Below, in pieces: positions 46,706 to 58,859 of a DNA stretch of 64,000 bases; the stretch's first letter is position 1, and the number at the start of each line of letters is the position of its first letter. Origin of the DNA: Cristatella mucedo (taxonomy: Eukaryota > Bryozoa > Phylactolaemata > Cristatellidae); the NCBI GenBank assembly GCA_009760855.2, contig WPIO01000019.1, forward strand, positions 893,501 to 957,500, given 5' to 3'. Under the pieces are notes generated by a model. That model did not search any database. It worked only from the letters and a program-made list of their open reading frames with translations, and was not told where the DNA came from. The position numbers were made by a program, and so were the translations under genes.

Positions 46706-47706
46706 GGTCCACCGGTCGATTGAGCTGTTGAGCTCGTCACTTCTACGGCACTGGCCGCACGAGGCTTCGTCCAGCTTGCATTTTTATGTAAATGCTTTCA
46801 TTTTATTTTGCCCTCGAGCCTTTCTTTCAGCGCGAGCTAATGCGCAACTGCGTTCACTTGGCGACGCTCTAGTTGAAAGATGGTCGCTGAGCTGCTATCG
46901 CGGCGCAGCCGCCAGCTGCGGTAGACCCCTTGGAGAGAGGGCGTGGCCAGGGCTCCGTCCCATTTCCTCGGGTTGCGGCCAGCGAATCGTTTCCTTGCGA
47001 TGCCTGATTCCAGTAACTCGCAGCTAGTACCGCAGACGCCGAAAAAACCAGGAACTTCTTTTTTTTGTTCGTGCGGGTGTAGAACGAATACTTAATTTAC
47101 GACTTTTCCGAAGTGCTACTAAAAGTTGTTACTTACTGCAACTATAATTCCTACTAATGTTCACTGACTTTGAACTTGCAGACGACCATTGTGAGACTAT
47201 CGTCCTTCCCCGGAGTGCTTGAACCTGAGCCCCACTGTAGTGACCTCAGGCGACGCGATCCGTCGAAGCGCGTGAGACGCTCGTAGTCCGCCAGCCTTTC
47301 TGCTTTTGTGGCCGTGAGCAAGACACGACGGGAGTGCGAAGCGACACGCGCGCGTATATTTCTCTTGTAGCGATACAATGTCCCAGGCATTCTAGCGCTG
47401 GAAAAGTCAGCAGCATTTACTTTAACATTTTCCTACGATATTTAAACCGAAGCTCCCCTTAGCGACACCGCCTCCGTTTCGTCCGGTTGGAAATGCATTG
47501 CACAGTCAGGGGCGTGAGCAATACGAAGGAGCGGCAAGTTGTAGGCCTGTCGATTTCATCAGCTCGACACATCTAGATGTTGGCAAGAGAAACAAATGTT
47601 GCTGCTCTAGACGCTTGTAAGAGAGACTAGCTGAAATATTCGTGCGTCATGTGGACTGCATTTCGGGGTCGCACAGCACGCCATGCTCTCGGTCTATTGA
47701 CTCGCA
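46706..47706. other. No gene recognised
   Basis: GC-rich on the left, mixed on the right. Only short frames. Confidence 0.4.
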
Positions 47707-47714
47707 GGTTAGCG

Positions 47715-47901
47715 AAGCGGTTCTCAGCCTGTGGGTTGCGACCCCCTTGGGGGTCGAACGACCCTTTCAAAGGGGTCGCCTAAAACCATTGGAAAAAATG
47801 CACAATTCCACATTTCGTACACAACAATTTTATGGTTGGGGATCGCCAACACGAGGAGCTGTATTAAATGGTGGCGGCATTCGGAAGGTTGAGAGCCACT
47901 T
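47715..47901 (+). mobile_element. SPIN-like hAT MITE, copy 2
   Basis: A 187-base element bounded by a perfect 8-base duplication, GGTTAGCG at 47707-47714 and 47902-47909. Terminal inverted repeats are AAGCGGTTCTCAGCCT and AAGTGGCTCTCAACCT. Inner blocks CCCTTGGGGGTCGAACGACC, TTTCAAAGGGGTCGCCTAAA and CACGAGGAGCTGTATTAAAT follow the SPIN layout as I remember it. It is internally non-coding, so it needs a hAT transposase from elsewhere. A 225-codon frame crossing it is fortuitous. Confidence 0.9.
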
Positions 47902-47910
47902 GGTTAGCGG

Positions 47911-47985
47911 GTTAAACGGCCTCACTCGTACAGCGGCAGAAGAGCCTCGACGGCTATCGCCGCCGCCTGGACTTGGTAATACAGG
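47911..47985 (-). mobile_element. S1 SINE 3' fragment
   Basis: Antisense GTTAAACGGCCTCACTCGTA, GCGGCAGAAGAGCC, GGCTATCGCCGCCGCCTGGA, directly after the SPIN-like target duplication. Confidence 0.65.
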
Positions 47986-48294
47986 GGAAATGAAGACGCG
48001 AGCGTGGCTCATGCGGAGCGAACGCCTCGCTTCTTTGCAAAGACTCGAAGGCATAAGAGAACACGGAGAATACGGACCAAGCGCTCCAAGCTTCGATTCG
48101 CGAGCGCTTGCGATCAGCTTTAATTCAGCTGGCGTTTCGTCGTGCGCCGTCTTCTTGGGCCTCTCTGTTGACGAGCTTCTTGCTTGCAAAAATTGCATAA
48201 CCAAAACCATTTACACCACCGGCCACTGCAATCGTACTGTCGTCAAGCGCAGTGGCTCGACGAAACCAGCCGCTGCGATAGAGGGCAGATGTCA

Positions 48295-48430
48295 TCTGAC
48301 TATTCAACAGCCTCATTAGCGTAGCGGCGGAAGAATTTTTGGCGGCTTTTAATCCGCTTCCAGCGGGCAATAAAACTATCGCCCTCAGTAGTGCTAGAAA
48401 CGGTCGCTAAGTGCAAGCACCTTATCAGCT
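48295..48430 (-). mobile_element. S1 SINE
   Basis: Antisense: CTATTCAACAGCCTCATTAG, GCGGCGGAAGAATTTTTGGC, TCCGCTTCCAGCGGGCAATA, and a decayed head (AAGTGCAAGCACCTTATC). Confidence 0.65.
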
Positions 48431-48521
48431 GCCACCATCCAAGTTAACTAATGTCACTGTCTCGCTGCTGAGCAACTTCCCAACTACGACTGGCGTCTAA
48501 AGGGGGAATGAGAGCCCAAGC

Positions 48522-48551
48522 TCTGATCTGATCTGATCTGATCTGATCTGT
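48522..48551. repeat. (CTGAT)n microsatellite
   Basis: About six pentamers, TCTGATCTGATCTGATCTG and onward. Confidence 0.97.
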
Positions 48552-49329
48552 TCCGTTCTTACTTGAGCGGGTGAAACCTCTGCTGCTCCAACCAACGCGA
48601 CAGCAGCCGCTTAACCAACTGTCTAGTCAGGCGTCAGAAAGGGGCATAATGAAGATCTGGCTCATGCTGGCTGCTTGCACTTAACTTGCTTTTAGGTCAG
48701 ACGAGGACATCGGCAGCTAGCCGAGCGTTTCGGCAGCTGTGTAGTTCGCACTCCAACCCCTTCATGGCGTTATCTGAAAGCAACAGCTACTCCTGCGGTG
48801 TCTAATCGCGAGTTTGATGCGTTCTCTCGTGCCACTTCCAATCCTACTCATATTCTTGAACTGTATAGATGACTTTCAAAATATTTCCGAGATATATCTT
48901 TATTCTGCATTAATGGCCGTTGCTATTTCAGGTAGCCAAAAAAGTGACCACGGTGCAGTCTTTTAGCTGATTCCGATTGCTGCAATCGATAGTCACGACA
49001 AGAGTGAGTATATTTCGATTAATAATTGATGGTGATTATGCGGCAATTCCGACTCATTCCTTGAGTACGGCCTTCTCTCAATATACCACGTGTACGCTTC
49101 GAGCAGCTGCAAGCATTAATATCTATGGCACTGGCGAGAGCCAATGCTTCCTGAGATGATGCCGACCCCGAATGAAATCTGTGCGTAGTATGTGGGAAAC
49201 CTCGATGAAACTGCTGCTGCTGCTGAACTTGTAGGAATTCTGCGGTCATTTGACAAGGCCACCGGTTACCTAGCAAGAAACGTAAATGCAAATCACGCCT
49301 CTTCCGCCGTTGCAAGGACTTCAACAACA

Positions 49330-49400
49330 ATAAGAAATAACATCTGATATAGCGCCGTCAGAGAACTCAGATCTTTTCCTAGGCACTTTATAGTTGCTAC
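49330..49400 (-). mobile_element. W1 LINE 3' end fragment
   Basis: Antisense ACATCTGATATAGCGCCGTC, GAGAACTCAGATCTTTTCCT, AGGCACTT. It is interrupted by the neighbouring pogo-like element. Confidence 0.6.
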
Positions 49401-49436
49401 TTTAGCCGAGGATAAGACGTCTCTGCAAAGTGCAGC

Positions 49437-50331
49437 GGCACCTCGGCTTACGAGTGTCTCTACGTAGGAGTGTTTTGAGATACGAGCTGTCTCTCGGCCG
49501 ATATTTTGCTTCGAGTTTCGGGCTAAAATTTGGGTCACGAGCCAGCCTCAGATACTCCGCCGCTAGTTGCCGCAGCGAATGTCACTTTGGGCATGGTTAC
49601 TCAGGCCAATAAGGGTAGGACAATGAACGAAGTTCCGTTGCAAGACGTTGCCCTACAACCCGGGTGTGACGCCAAGCACAGGCCAGTTGGTTCGCTCCCA
49701 GACAGACTCGAGCGAGCCGTCGTGGTGCTTCGACTCAAAAGATCGCCGGACTCCAGCGCTAAATCCGAGTACGGCAGGAACAGTGATCTGCGTACTTTTT
49801 TTTTTCTATTTAGGCAACACCGTCGTGTGAGACTTCATCGTATAACTGTTGACAATCCGATTGAAGTCCTGGTAAAGGCCCGGGCCCAATATAGAGACTG
49901 AAAGCGAGGCAAGCCCAGGCTATAAACTGAAAGCGAGGCAAGCCCAGGCTATAAACTGAAAGCGAGGCGAGCCCAGCGAAAAGGGCAAAGGATCGGCGAA
50001 TAAGATTCAGACGTCCATTTCAGCCTTTCTCGTCTATAACTCTATTAGCATCTTCGACTCGTCTGATCTCCAAGTTACTCGTGTAAATTGGAATTAACGA
50101 AACCTGTTTATTGCAAGACATTCTATTGCATTGTCTTTAAAACAATATCCGTTTTTTATAAGTAAATTTTTTTAAGTTAAAAATATGCGACAAAAACTTG
50201 CAGCTGTTTGGGCTCCAGAACGGATTAATGGCATTTCAATTCATTTCAATAGGAAAAATTGATTTGACATACGAGTAATTTGAGTTACGAGCTCCGGCAC
50301 GGAACGAATTAAACTCGTAAGCCGAGGTGCC
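49437..50331. mobile_element. Pogo/Tigger-like DNA transposon, non-autonomous
   Basis: Perfect 19-base terminal inverted repeats, GGCACCTCGGCTTACGAGT at 49437-49455 and its complement at 50313-50331. The outermost bases CAG[C/T] and TA[G] suggest termini CAGYGGCACC with a TA target, as in the Tc1/mariner-pogo superfamily. The CTTACGAG motif and the internal ACGAGC/TTACGAG steps are typical of Tigger-like ends. The interior (~860 bases) has no transposase with a DDE pattern, only short frames. It includes a 29-bp tandem repeat at about 49895-49977. Confidence 0.8.
49895..49977. repeat. 29-bp tandem repeat, three copies
   Basis: Unit ACTGAAAGCGAGGCAAGCCC followed by AGGCTATAA, three times with one A/G change in the last copy. 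Confidence 0.95.
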
Positions 50332-50809
50332 ACTATATTATACACCGAGTGAGTTCAAACTCATAATTTGGATGACAGAATCTTTGGAAAACCGCTTGTC
50401 TGTTGTGTGCTACTTAAATCATTGCAGGGAGCAACGCGAGGTTGTTTAGCTCTGCGGTAATATAGTGACAGTTCAGAGCATATGCTGCATTTAAGCGTAG
50501 CACTACCGTGCCGCTACTGCTGTTCCGGACATCGGGATACGCCAGAAGCTAGTGGACTTAATTCTTAGCCAGCCCCCACCAAACCTGCAGAAATTGGCAC
50601 CCTTAGACCTCAGAGGTAAATGCGGTTCTGCAAGGTGTGCTGCAACTGTCAGCGCGGCACAACCGGTTCGCATGACAAAACACATTTTTATTTATTTCGC
50701 ATTTCAAAAAACCTCGGTGACTTGTCATTGCTTTCACCATAGCTTAGATCCATCGATGGCACCTAAAGGTCAGCTTATCAAACAGCCACATGTGTATAGC
50801 TACAGAATA

Positions 50810-50945
50810 TAGCTAATAATTTTACTTATGCTGTATAGCTACTTGGTGGCTATCATCCTACTCGCGGCAGGACTATAGGAGGAGACGAACCCACGACCTA
50901 GGTCGAAATGAGTCATCACCTTACCCCTGGGCTAACGCCCAGGGG
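50810..50945 (-). mobile_element. S1-like tRNA-derived SINE
   Basis: Antisense: core remnants, then GACGAACCCACGACCTAGGT, GAGTCATCACCTTACCCCTG, GGCTAACGCCCAGGGG. The head is well kept and the body decayed. Confidence 0.65.
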
Positions 50946-51589
50946 CTTCTCGCAGGGTAACTTTTACTTGCATAGAAAATATCTGCTAACCATAGTCAGA
51001 GTCTCTAACCATATCTATAGAATCAAACTTTTGGGCTGACTTTAATTCCGAAAACGGAAGCGAGTTTTTGGCTGGATTCGCTTCCTTTTTCAAAATTTTC
51101 CCCTTCATACTTGACGGGCTAAACCGTAGTTGTTTTTATAATCTTTATCTGGCTGCTGTGACTTTCGCTAGAGAGGCCAGCGACAAGAGAACCCGCGATG
51201 CCACCTTCAACTCAAGTTGTTCATCATCATCGCACGTCAAAAGGCTGCCTTTTTCAGAACAAGGGGTCTCGTGATGTCGTCACGTTCGCCAAGCAAGCCA
51301 GTGCTCGGAACCTGGCTGTCGATTTCCAGCACTGGATGACTGTAGTGTGAAAGCAGGCGAAGCAATTGTAAACGTTGTCCTCTCAATTTAGTGAGGGAAG
51401 TGAAAACTTGCTTCAGCAAACGCAAGTTCTCACCGCATACAAACCCGAAAATCGCAGAGCTGGCAGACCAGGCAAGCTTAGCCACAATCCGAACCTCACG
51501 GATGCGAAATTCTCAAAACTCGGGGGCTTTCCAAGAGATCATTAAGGTGTAAGCCAAGTATTCACTTAGGCTAATGAATAAGTTCAAGC

Positions 51590-51915
51590 TTTAGCTCTGC
51601 AGGTCCTAGACTGTGGAACTCGCTTCCACAGTTCTTAGGCAACGACATCTACTCTCCTGATGCCGACTATGGCACATCTTTTTCAGCGGTCCTGAACTGC
51701 TACTTCTATGCTACTCACTACCTCAACTGCTCTCCTAACTCTGCTATGCTTCCCACTTTCTCTTTGTTGCGTGAGACAAAGTCTGTTGGCTACCGAATGC
51801 GTACCGAAAGCCGCCTAGGCTGTGAGTGCGCTATACAAAACTCTCCTGCGTAACACCCACATGGTCTTTATGACTTTGTGGAGTTACTGACGGAGATACA
51901 TTACATTACATTTCG
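51590..51915 (+). mobile_element. W2 LINE 3' end
   Basis: Sense: GCAGGTCCTAGACTGTGGAA, CTGATGCCGACTATGGCACA, TTGCGTGAGACAAAGTCTGT, GACTTTGTGGAGTTACTGAC, then the tail TACATTACATT. Confidence 0.9.
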
Positions 51916-52547
51916 GTACACATTCATTCTGGGCAAACGGTATTCTTATGCTAATGGCTCCACGGACACGTCTAATGACTTACAAATAAACCATAAGGTA
52001 AAGAAAACTTATTTTATGGGACTCATATATTTCTAAGGTTTTTGATGCAAACCTAATTGGTTTGTGCAAACGGCTGACCTTAATAATCAATCACAGCTGC
52101 AAGGAGCATGGCACAGTTCCATCGGGATCTGAGTAGACCAGCCGACCGACATGAAGGTTTACACTAACAACGCGGCCAGTCATGAGCAATCAGATAAACC
52201 AGCTGCACTTCATGCGTTATCAAATGGTAACATATAAGTTAAACATAATTAAAATACTGGTCATTCCAAGAAATATAAAGGAGCAAAACTGACATTTCAC
52301 TTGTCAGTAAAATATCGCACGACTGCCATAAGATTGTATAGGTATATATCTGTATAAATACATATGAATATAGATACATACAAGGGGAAACATCGCTATA
52401 CAAAAATATCAGCAATGCTGCTCGGTAAAGTAATTAGCCTTCAGCCTGTTTATTTCCTGGTGCTGTACAGCTGTACAAGCTGCATCCCCGAGATGCTTTC
52501 TCGGCAGAAGATGGACGGAGGTGGCCGCCATGCGACATCAGTAGTAG

Positions 52548-52627
52548 CAGCAGCCGCTGTAGCTGCAGGCAATTTGAGGTAACCTCGCAGCAGCCGCTGT
52601 AGCTGCAGGCAATTTGAGGTAACCTCG
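52548..52627. repeat. 40-bp direct duplication
   Basis: Two identical tandem copies beginning CAGCAGCCGCTGTAGCTGCA and ending GAGGTAACCTCG. Confidence 0.97.
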
Positions 52628-52984
52628 TTGGCTGCTCGCAGTGTGCGTTCACAGCCTCGAGCTGCTGTCTGGACATGCGCCCAGTCAGACTCCACCACAA
52701 ACAATTGCCCACTAGCTGCTGCTGAGTAGGTGAGCATGCCGGAAGTAGGAGGTGAGGCAAGGCACAGGACTAACGGTGGGTATCAGTGATTAGTCCCTGC
52801 CACGATCGCCAACGATCGAGAGCTAGAATTGAGCATGGGAGCTCCTTACGGTCTGCAAACAAGAAATGACGACAATGCTGCATCAGAGCCGCGATAGACA
52901 GCGTTGGTCGTGCAGTTGGCTAGGGTGTCTGGTCAGGCCGGAGGGCTGGTGGCATAGGCTCTAGCAAGCAAGAATGATTCTTTT

Positions 52985-53215
52985 CGAGCGGTCCTGAGCT
53001 GCTACTTCCGTGCTACTCACTACCTCAACTGCTCTCCTGACTCTGCTATGCTTCCCACTTTCTCTTTGTTGCATGAGACGAAGTCTGTTGGCTACCGAAT
53101 GCATACCGAAAGCCGCTCAGGCTGTGAGTGCGCTATACAAAACTCTCCAGAGTAACACCCACATACTCTTTGTGGAGTTACAGACAGATTATTTACATTA
53201 CAGAGATAAATTAAA
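52985..53215 (+). mobile_element. W2 LINE 3' end
   Basis: Sense: GGTCCTGAGCTGCTACTTCC through TTGCATGAGACGAAGTCTGT to TTTGTGGAGTTACAGACAGA and TTACATTACA. It starts within the coding end, so 5'-truncated. Confidence 0.88.
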
Positions 53216-53829
53216 TTACATTACTGAAGCTTACAGCTTAAACAGAGCCAGTGGCGACAGAATGATTTGCTAGAACCACGTCGTAGGTGCAGGAGAAAAC
53301 CTGGCAAATGAAGCGTGGAGACTGCTAAAGAGTTTAGCATGCATTAAAAGAGCCACAGAATCAAGAACAGCAGCCGGAAACATCAACGTACAGGCATGTG
53401 CAAATCCAAACGGTATTTAAAGTACAGTACAAATTGAGTTCAACCGACAGAAATGAGTTCGAAAGGCGCCTAAGTGAAGACGAAGCCCTTTGGGGGAGAA
53501 TTGAATCAACAGCTTCAGCTGTCCAGGCTGATGTCTAATCTGTCGGACTGGCATTAAAGTAATTCCTAATTAGGACCCCACAAGTAAGACACGGTACTTG
53601 TCGTAAACGCATTTCGATGTTTCATCAAGGAGCAGGCTGCCGAGCAAGGACATTAGCATGTCTGGGGGGGTCAAACGGCACTAGGCATCGTGTGGACATC
53701 ATGTAGCACACGATCGACCGAGCGGCATCGCAGCGTCGAGCGGCATCAATCCTGACCAGAAGAAGCTAAAAGCAGCAAGTGCACGAAAATAGTACCCCAA
53801 ACGACTGTGCTAAATGATGCTAATATTAA

Positions 53830-54770
53830 TAAATAATACATTTCAATGGCACCCTAGGAGAACTTGATCTATTTCTAGGCACTTGACAAGTGCTGGAAAG
53901 CATATGCGTGTCAATCGAATAGTGGTAACGTGAAGTCAGCATGCATAAGCACAACAAAGACAATGCACAAGGCCCCAGCTATTGCTGTGAGGAAAAGGCA
54001 CGTTTTAGCTTCTTTTTGAATGTAGTCAAGTCAGGGGTGCCGTGGCTTCAATCAGGAGTGGCTTCGAGGCTTTGGAAGCATACCAACTGAAGGCACTGTC
54101 TCTAAAGGATTTGCGATTGATTAGAGGCACAGCTTATCGATCTGAATCAGAAGAGCAGGTCGTACGATGGGAAGCCTGATGAGGAAATATGTCTGATAAA
54201 TAGGCAGGAGCAAGAGCATCAAGGGTCTTTAAAGTGAGTGACAGAAACTTTTGAAGTCAATATGCCACTTGATGGTTCGATGAGAAGTTGTATAATGTGG
54301 CAATCGCAGCATTAAGGACAGACATGCAGGCTTAGCTTCCGAGTTTTGCATCGCTTATAAGCATCAAGCACAAGTGGGGGGCAGAGACCTTTGAGTGGCA
54401 AGTTGCATATGTCTAGACAGGACGTCACAGATGTTGTTCAGCTTGGCAGTGTATCTCCATCTAAGCAAGCCGAAGCTTCTGCAATGTTTACATAGCTGAC
54501 AGTAGGAAGACGTGACCGTTGAGCTGAGGTGATCATCCAGAGACGGGTCGTCGAAGGAACCGGCAAACCGGACTGAATGCTGAGGCCATGCTAGATACAC
54601 CGGCCGTGCACACCCGTAGTTCTAGGCTTTACACTTTCCAAGTAGCTAGGTTTGCCCGTGAGTATCAAGACGGTTTTATCGTCATTAAATTTGAGAAAGT
54701 TGGCTGTCATGCAAACGCTATGAAGCAAGGGCCCAAATTGACCAGCCTTTGCCCTACAGCGATTGTCCGC
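53830..54770 (-). mobile_element. W1 LINE, antisense
   Basis: Starts with the 3' block ATGGCACCCTAGGAGAACTT, keeps W1 order through TGAATGTAGTCAAGTCAGGG and GTGAGTGACAGAAAC, and reaches the RT thumb peptide MTANFLKFNDDKTVLILTGK near 54700. Frame broken. Confidence 0.8.
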
Positions 54771-56129
54771 CATACTGCGGCAGATTAAGGGTCCTCAGAG
54801 GTACGCAACGGTGAGTGCCTAAGCACAGGTTGCTCAGTTGTAATCTGCTCTCCATAGTACACGCTCGCTGCTCTGGCATCAACGATCCTGCCATTCCGCA
54901 GGCAGACGACACACTGCCTCATGCTGCACTGCAGGGGGACGCCGATCTCTGGTTTCGACTACGAGTAACTCAGTCGGCAATCTTGCTGGTTTTATTGCAC
55001 GAAACATTTTTTCTAATAATTTTCTAGTAGACATGTCGAGATATCCATTGTAGGGGAATGGTCGGCTCCAAATGGCTACGGCACAGATTTTGGAGGACTG
55101 CGCCCGCGGGCGCCGGCTTTAATAGAGGTCTTAGTTGGAGGGACGGCCGCGACGATCGTCATTCGTTCGACTGCAGTACCGCCGCCTGTACTCCCCATAA
55201 CGCCACTGTCGCACTCGGGACATCCTTCTGTGTCCAAATAACCAGCTTAATATTTTTGGAAGCCTTCTTGAAGTACCCTACGAAAAATGACACAAGTAGT
55301 ACTCAGTGGTGTTGAGGAACAAAAATACCGCGAGCAGGTAGTGCCCCGAGTATGTCGACAAAGGGTACCCGCAGACTGCAGAGAGCACCTGCTGCAATGC
55401 TTACACCAGTGAGCTGCTGCGTTCTGCTCCGTGCAGCGAATCTAGCACAACGTTCGATCTACACCGGCTGCCGGAAGGAAAGTGTCCAACGACCTCTAAG
55501 GTGAGGTATGGGTGTCCCTTGCCCTTCAGTTCCAACTGCTATCAACCAATGGGCAACAAGCCACAACCAATGTAGTCAACAACTTCCATCTCATAAGCGA
55601 TGTGCATTTGTCTCCCTGCAGCCAACCGTGCCAAGGACGAGTCACTCGGGACAATTTCGGCCTGGGGAGTTTGATTTTGCACTGCCCACCGATATCAGTC
55701 AGCACAAGTCACTCGTGAATGCCTATCCAGTAGCATGTGCCACCACGTGACCACGTGACTGCAGCTAACCAAGCATCATGCAGGGGAGATAAAAAAGAAA
55801 TAGCAACTCTATGGCACGTTGCTGACAGCAAAGCGCAGTGCACATGTATACCTCTTTCATTGCAGTGATCAGCTGCACGGTGCCATGCGTACGACTACGG
55901 TGGCAAGCCTCCTCTAACCTGCCCCCTCACCAACCCACCCACCCCCCCCCCCGACCCAAAGCCTTGACACACACGACTGTCTTCAATCGAACACGCTTCT
56001 TGGGCACTCGTCGTCGGTTCTGCAAGTGGCACGTGAAGCACCACAAAATCAAAGTGGCTGCCTACAGGTTTTTTTTTATAGAATTCAAGTGAGTAAGAAA
56101 CATGACAAGAAACAAAATTTTAAAGTATA
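54771..56129. other. No gene recognised
   Basis: Contains a polypyrimidine run CCCACCCCCCCCCC (~55940). A minus-strand stretch after an AG at ~56022 reads NRRRVPKKRVRLKTV but has no good donor, so it is not called. Confidence 0.35.
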
Positions 56130-56290
56130 TGTAGGCTGATCCAACAGCCTTATTAATTATAGCGCCGCTAGAGATGAGCCTTGGCAGCTCATCTCTAGGC
56201 AGCCATCCCTCCCGCTTGTGGAAAGCAACTCAGAATTGCCTGCTGAAGGAGGACTTGAACCCAAGAGGAATAGAACATCGGCAGACCAAA
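56130..56290 (-). mobile_element. S1-like SINE, rearranged
   Basis: Antisense: GCTGATCCAACAGCCTTATT, TATAGCGCCGCTAGAGATGA, CCTCCCGCTTGTGGAAAGCA, GGAGGACTTGAACCCAAGAG. It contains a palindrome around GATGAGCCTTGGCAGCTCAT. Confidence 0.65.
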
Positions 56291-56559
56291 ACTGCACATC
56301 TTTTCCCACCTCTCTCATGCGCACACACTCATATACACTATTACCGGATAATTGCCCTGACTGCATGCTATAACAAAAGCACATTCTATAATAAATCGTT
56401 TGATGAGTCATGGAAGACAAACTCAACCTTGTAAATACTTTCACTTCAGTCAGCCAAGCCCAGCTTTAGTTCTACTTCTGACCTGAAGTTCGTTCACATT
56501 CAGGCAACAAGATAAGCAGGAGCTTTTGTGGCTTAAAGTGTCATAATATAATATAATTC

Positions 56560-56695
56560 ATTTGAAGGCGCCCCAAGAGAACTTAATCTCTATTCAGGCG
56601 CTTCACATATGCCTCGGGGCTCGAGCCCACGACCTCAGCCAGACCTTGGCCGGGGCGAGCGCCTTAACCGCTGGACCAATCCAGCTCGGCATACA
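56560..56695 (-). mobile_element. S2 tRNA-derived SINE
   Basis: Antisense and well kept: AAGGCGCCCCAAGAGAACTT, CTCTATTCAGGCGCTTCACA, GGGGCTCGAGCCCACGACCT, GGGGCGAGCGCCTTAACCGC, TGGACCAATCCAGCTCGG. It is close to full length. Confidence 0.9.
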
Positions 56696-57649
56696 AATGA
56701 TTACCAACGGCATAAGCTTATGCTCTTGTTGAGGTCAAGGTCACACTTGCATACCAGGCACGATATCGCAAGCTTGATAGCCTAGTTCCATGCCTGTTTG
56801 CCTAACACTTCCTGCCCAATCGTCCGGACAGTCCAATGGCCCAAGAAGCTTCAGCAGCTTCATCATAAAGAGAACACCAGAACATCATTAAATAGAAATA
56901 AACCACCGCTGCAGGAGTAGCCTGTGGTCTGACATTAACTCTCCGAAAGAAGACAGATAATCATATGAAGGCAACACATCCAACCAAGGAGAGGCAAACA
57001 TTGACACTAATAAAGAGGTAGCCAATCATATAAAGGTGAATAGAAGTGCCAGGCTACTTGGCCACCTGAAATGCCACTTGAGGTGGATACAAGAGAGCTC
57101 TCCTGCCACCAGAAGTTTGCTATACATGTCAATGATTGTCGAAAAAAGCTCCGGGGCTTTTAATAACATACGTAGGACAACTTGTCTGACCGAAGTCAGA
57201 AATTTTTCCAGCCAAATACAAAAAACCCAGAGCTAAACTCCAATTTAAAATTACATATCAGCCAAGTTATGGAACTTATAAGGCATCAAGCTACACTAAA
57301 AATGAATCTGCATACAAATCACAATCATACATCTCAACAATCTTCACACATGTACCTACATCTACCAAGGTTCAGCCAGTTGGGATACAAGCTGCATACG
57401 ATGCAGAGATCGGTAAAATAAATTGTCGATATGTTGCTTCCGGTTCACATCTGAGTTAGATGTGGTTTGCACAATCAGTTTTTCTTTTATGTAGAAGTCG
57501 TCTGAACAAACAATTCCAACTCCAACGGGTTTATCTTTTGAAAAGCACCTTTACAAATTTGCGATTGGAGGATCAATTTTTTAATTATTTCCTTGACATT
57601 CTCCCAAAACCAAGTGACCAGCCCAGGTCACGCACACATTTATTCAGTA

Positions 57650-57836
57650 TCAGGCCATCATCAGCTGCACGGTCGGTGCCGTGAAGCACATGTCGACCTC
57701 TGGCAGAATGCCTCTGACGGCACAAGGCAGGTCATTGGAAAAGTCAGAAAGGGGCTGGGGCATAAGTGAACACCCACCCAGTCTCATCTCACCACGTGAA
57801 GAGCAGGGGGCCTGGTGCATCACCCTCTGGCTAATC
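57650..57836 (-). CDS. Candidate last exon of the right-edge gene
   Basis: A minus-strand frame reads ...MRLGGCSLMPQPLSDFSNDL, then PCAVRGILPEVDMCFTAPTV, QLMMA and a stop at 57652-57650, followed six bases later by AATAAA (complement of 57639-57644). The stop plus close poly(A) signal suggest a terminal exon of the gene whose upstream exons lie at 58998-64000. Two acceptors are possible. The AG before 57811 gives the phase 0 required by the exon ending at 58998 but has a weak pyrimidine tract. The AG before 57836 is better placed but would need another exon to correct phase. Composition looks coding. No domain. Confidence 0.33.
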
Positions 57837-58636
57837 CTGACAGGTCAAGATGTCTGTGCAGGTATAGCACAACGACAAACCATGATCCTCTAGCTCTTCA
57901 GCAAGGTTGAATACAGTAATCCAGACAACTGCTTATGAATAAATACCGATTGAGACCCCCACCTCCTGATTATTGACACAATGTCAATGACTCTCCCAAG
58001 ACCTCGAATCCAGAGGGTTAGGCTATCAGCAAGAAAATGCAGGCAAACAGATGATTATATTATACACAGCAAACCGGCACTGCATTGCAGTTGATCTGCA
58101 TTTTACTTTTGCAATCAGCAAATCACTAGGCAACCCCCAATGGCCTGATTTTATTTGGTGTGAACAATCGTGGCAATGTTAAGCTTACAGCATTCAGCAA
58201 GAAGCCCCTGTCCCTGTCCCAGGCACAAACCAGCCGTTCGCACGAATGGCAAACTCAATAACAATGTTTGCTGGTTTAGGATACAGAGGCCTGCTGAATG
58301 ACAACGAATCAATGCTGACCCTCCCACAGGGATCAAGACATGCGGTCCATTATGAGGGCAGGCTGAACCCCTCTAAGCCTAAATCTCCGGCAGAGCCTGC
58401 ACAGCTTGCAGAGATAGGCCAGTACTGCAAAAGTGCCAGCTCCTGCGGTTGTGCGCCAGTGGTGCGTCTACAGCGCAGATCAGAGCTCGGTTGACTAAAC
58501 AAGCCATAATTTGCACTAAGCAAAAGCCACCGATGTCTAACACCTCGCCCGGAAGCTGCCACCGTCCATCAAGTGTGCCCAAGTATTTCACAGGCACATC
58601 AATCCAAACTAAACGAAGCGGCAAAATGATCAAGGA
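57837..58636. other. Intronic or UTR sequence, no exon called
   Basis: A minus frame at about 58560-58145 is open except for one stop and reads partly gene-like (SFSRPLYPKPANIVIEFAIR). It has no phase-compatible acceptor to the exon at 58998 and no recognised domain. Confidence 0.3.
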
Positions 58637-58668
<32 letters not shown>

Positions 58669-58787
58669 GAGCTACCTTCGCAGGTTCTTATTGCTTATAA
58701 AGCACACACTGCTCAAAGAGCAACCCATGCTCGGAAGTGGATGCCCACTCAGGCACCATTTGCCCCGAAAGCATGCAGACGCATGCG

Positions 58788-58859
<72 letters not shown>

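Noticed and set aside
46413-47027. Repeat-peptide frames on both strands
   Set aside because: By-product of a 21-bp minisatellite with a period divisible by three.
47642-48319. 225-codon plus frame
   Set aside because: It crosses a SPIN-like MITE and an S1 fragment, so the frame is assembled by chance from repeats.
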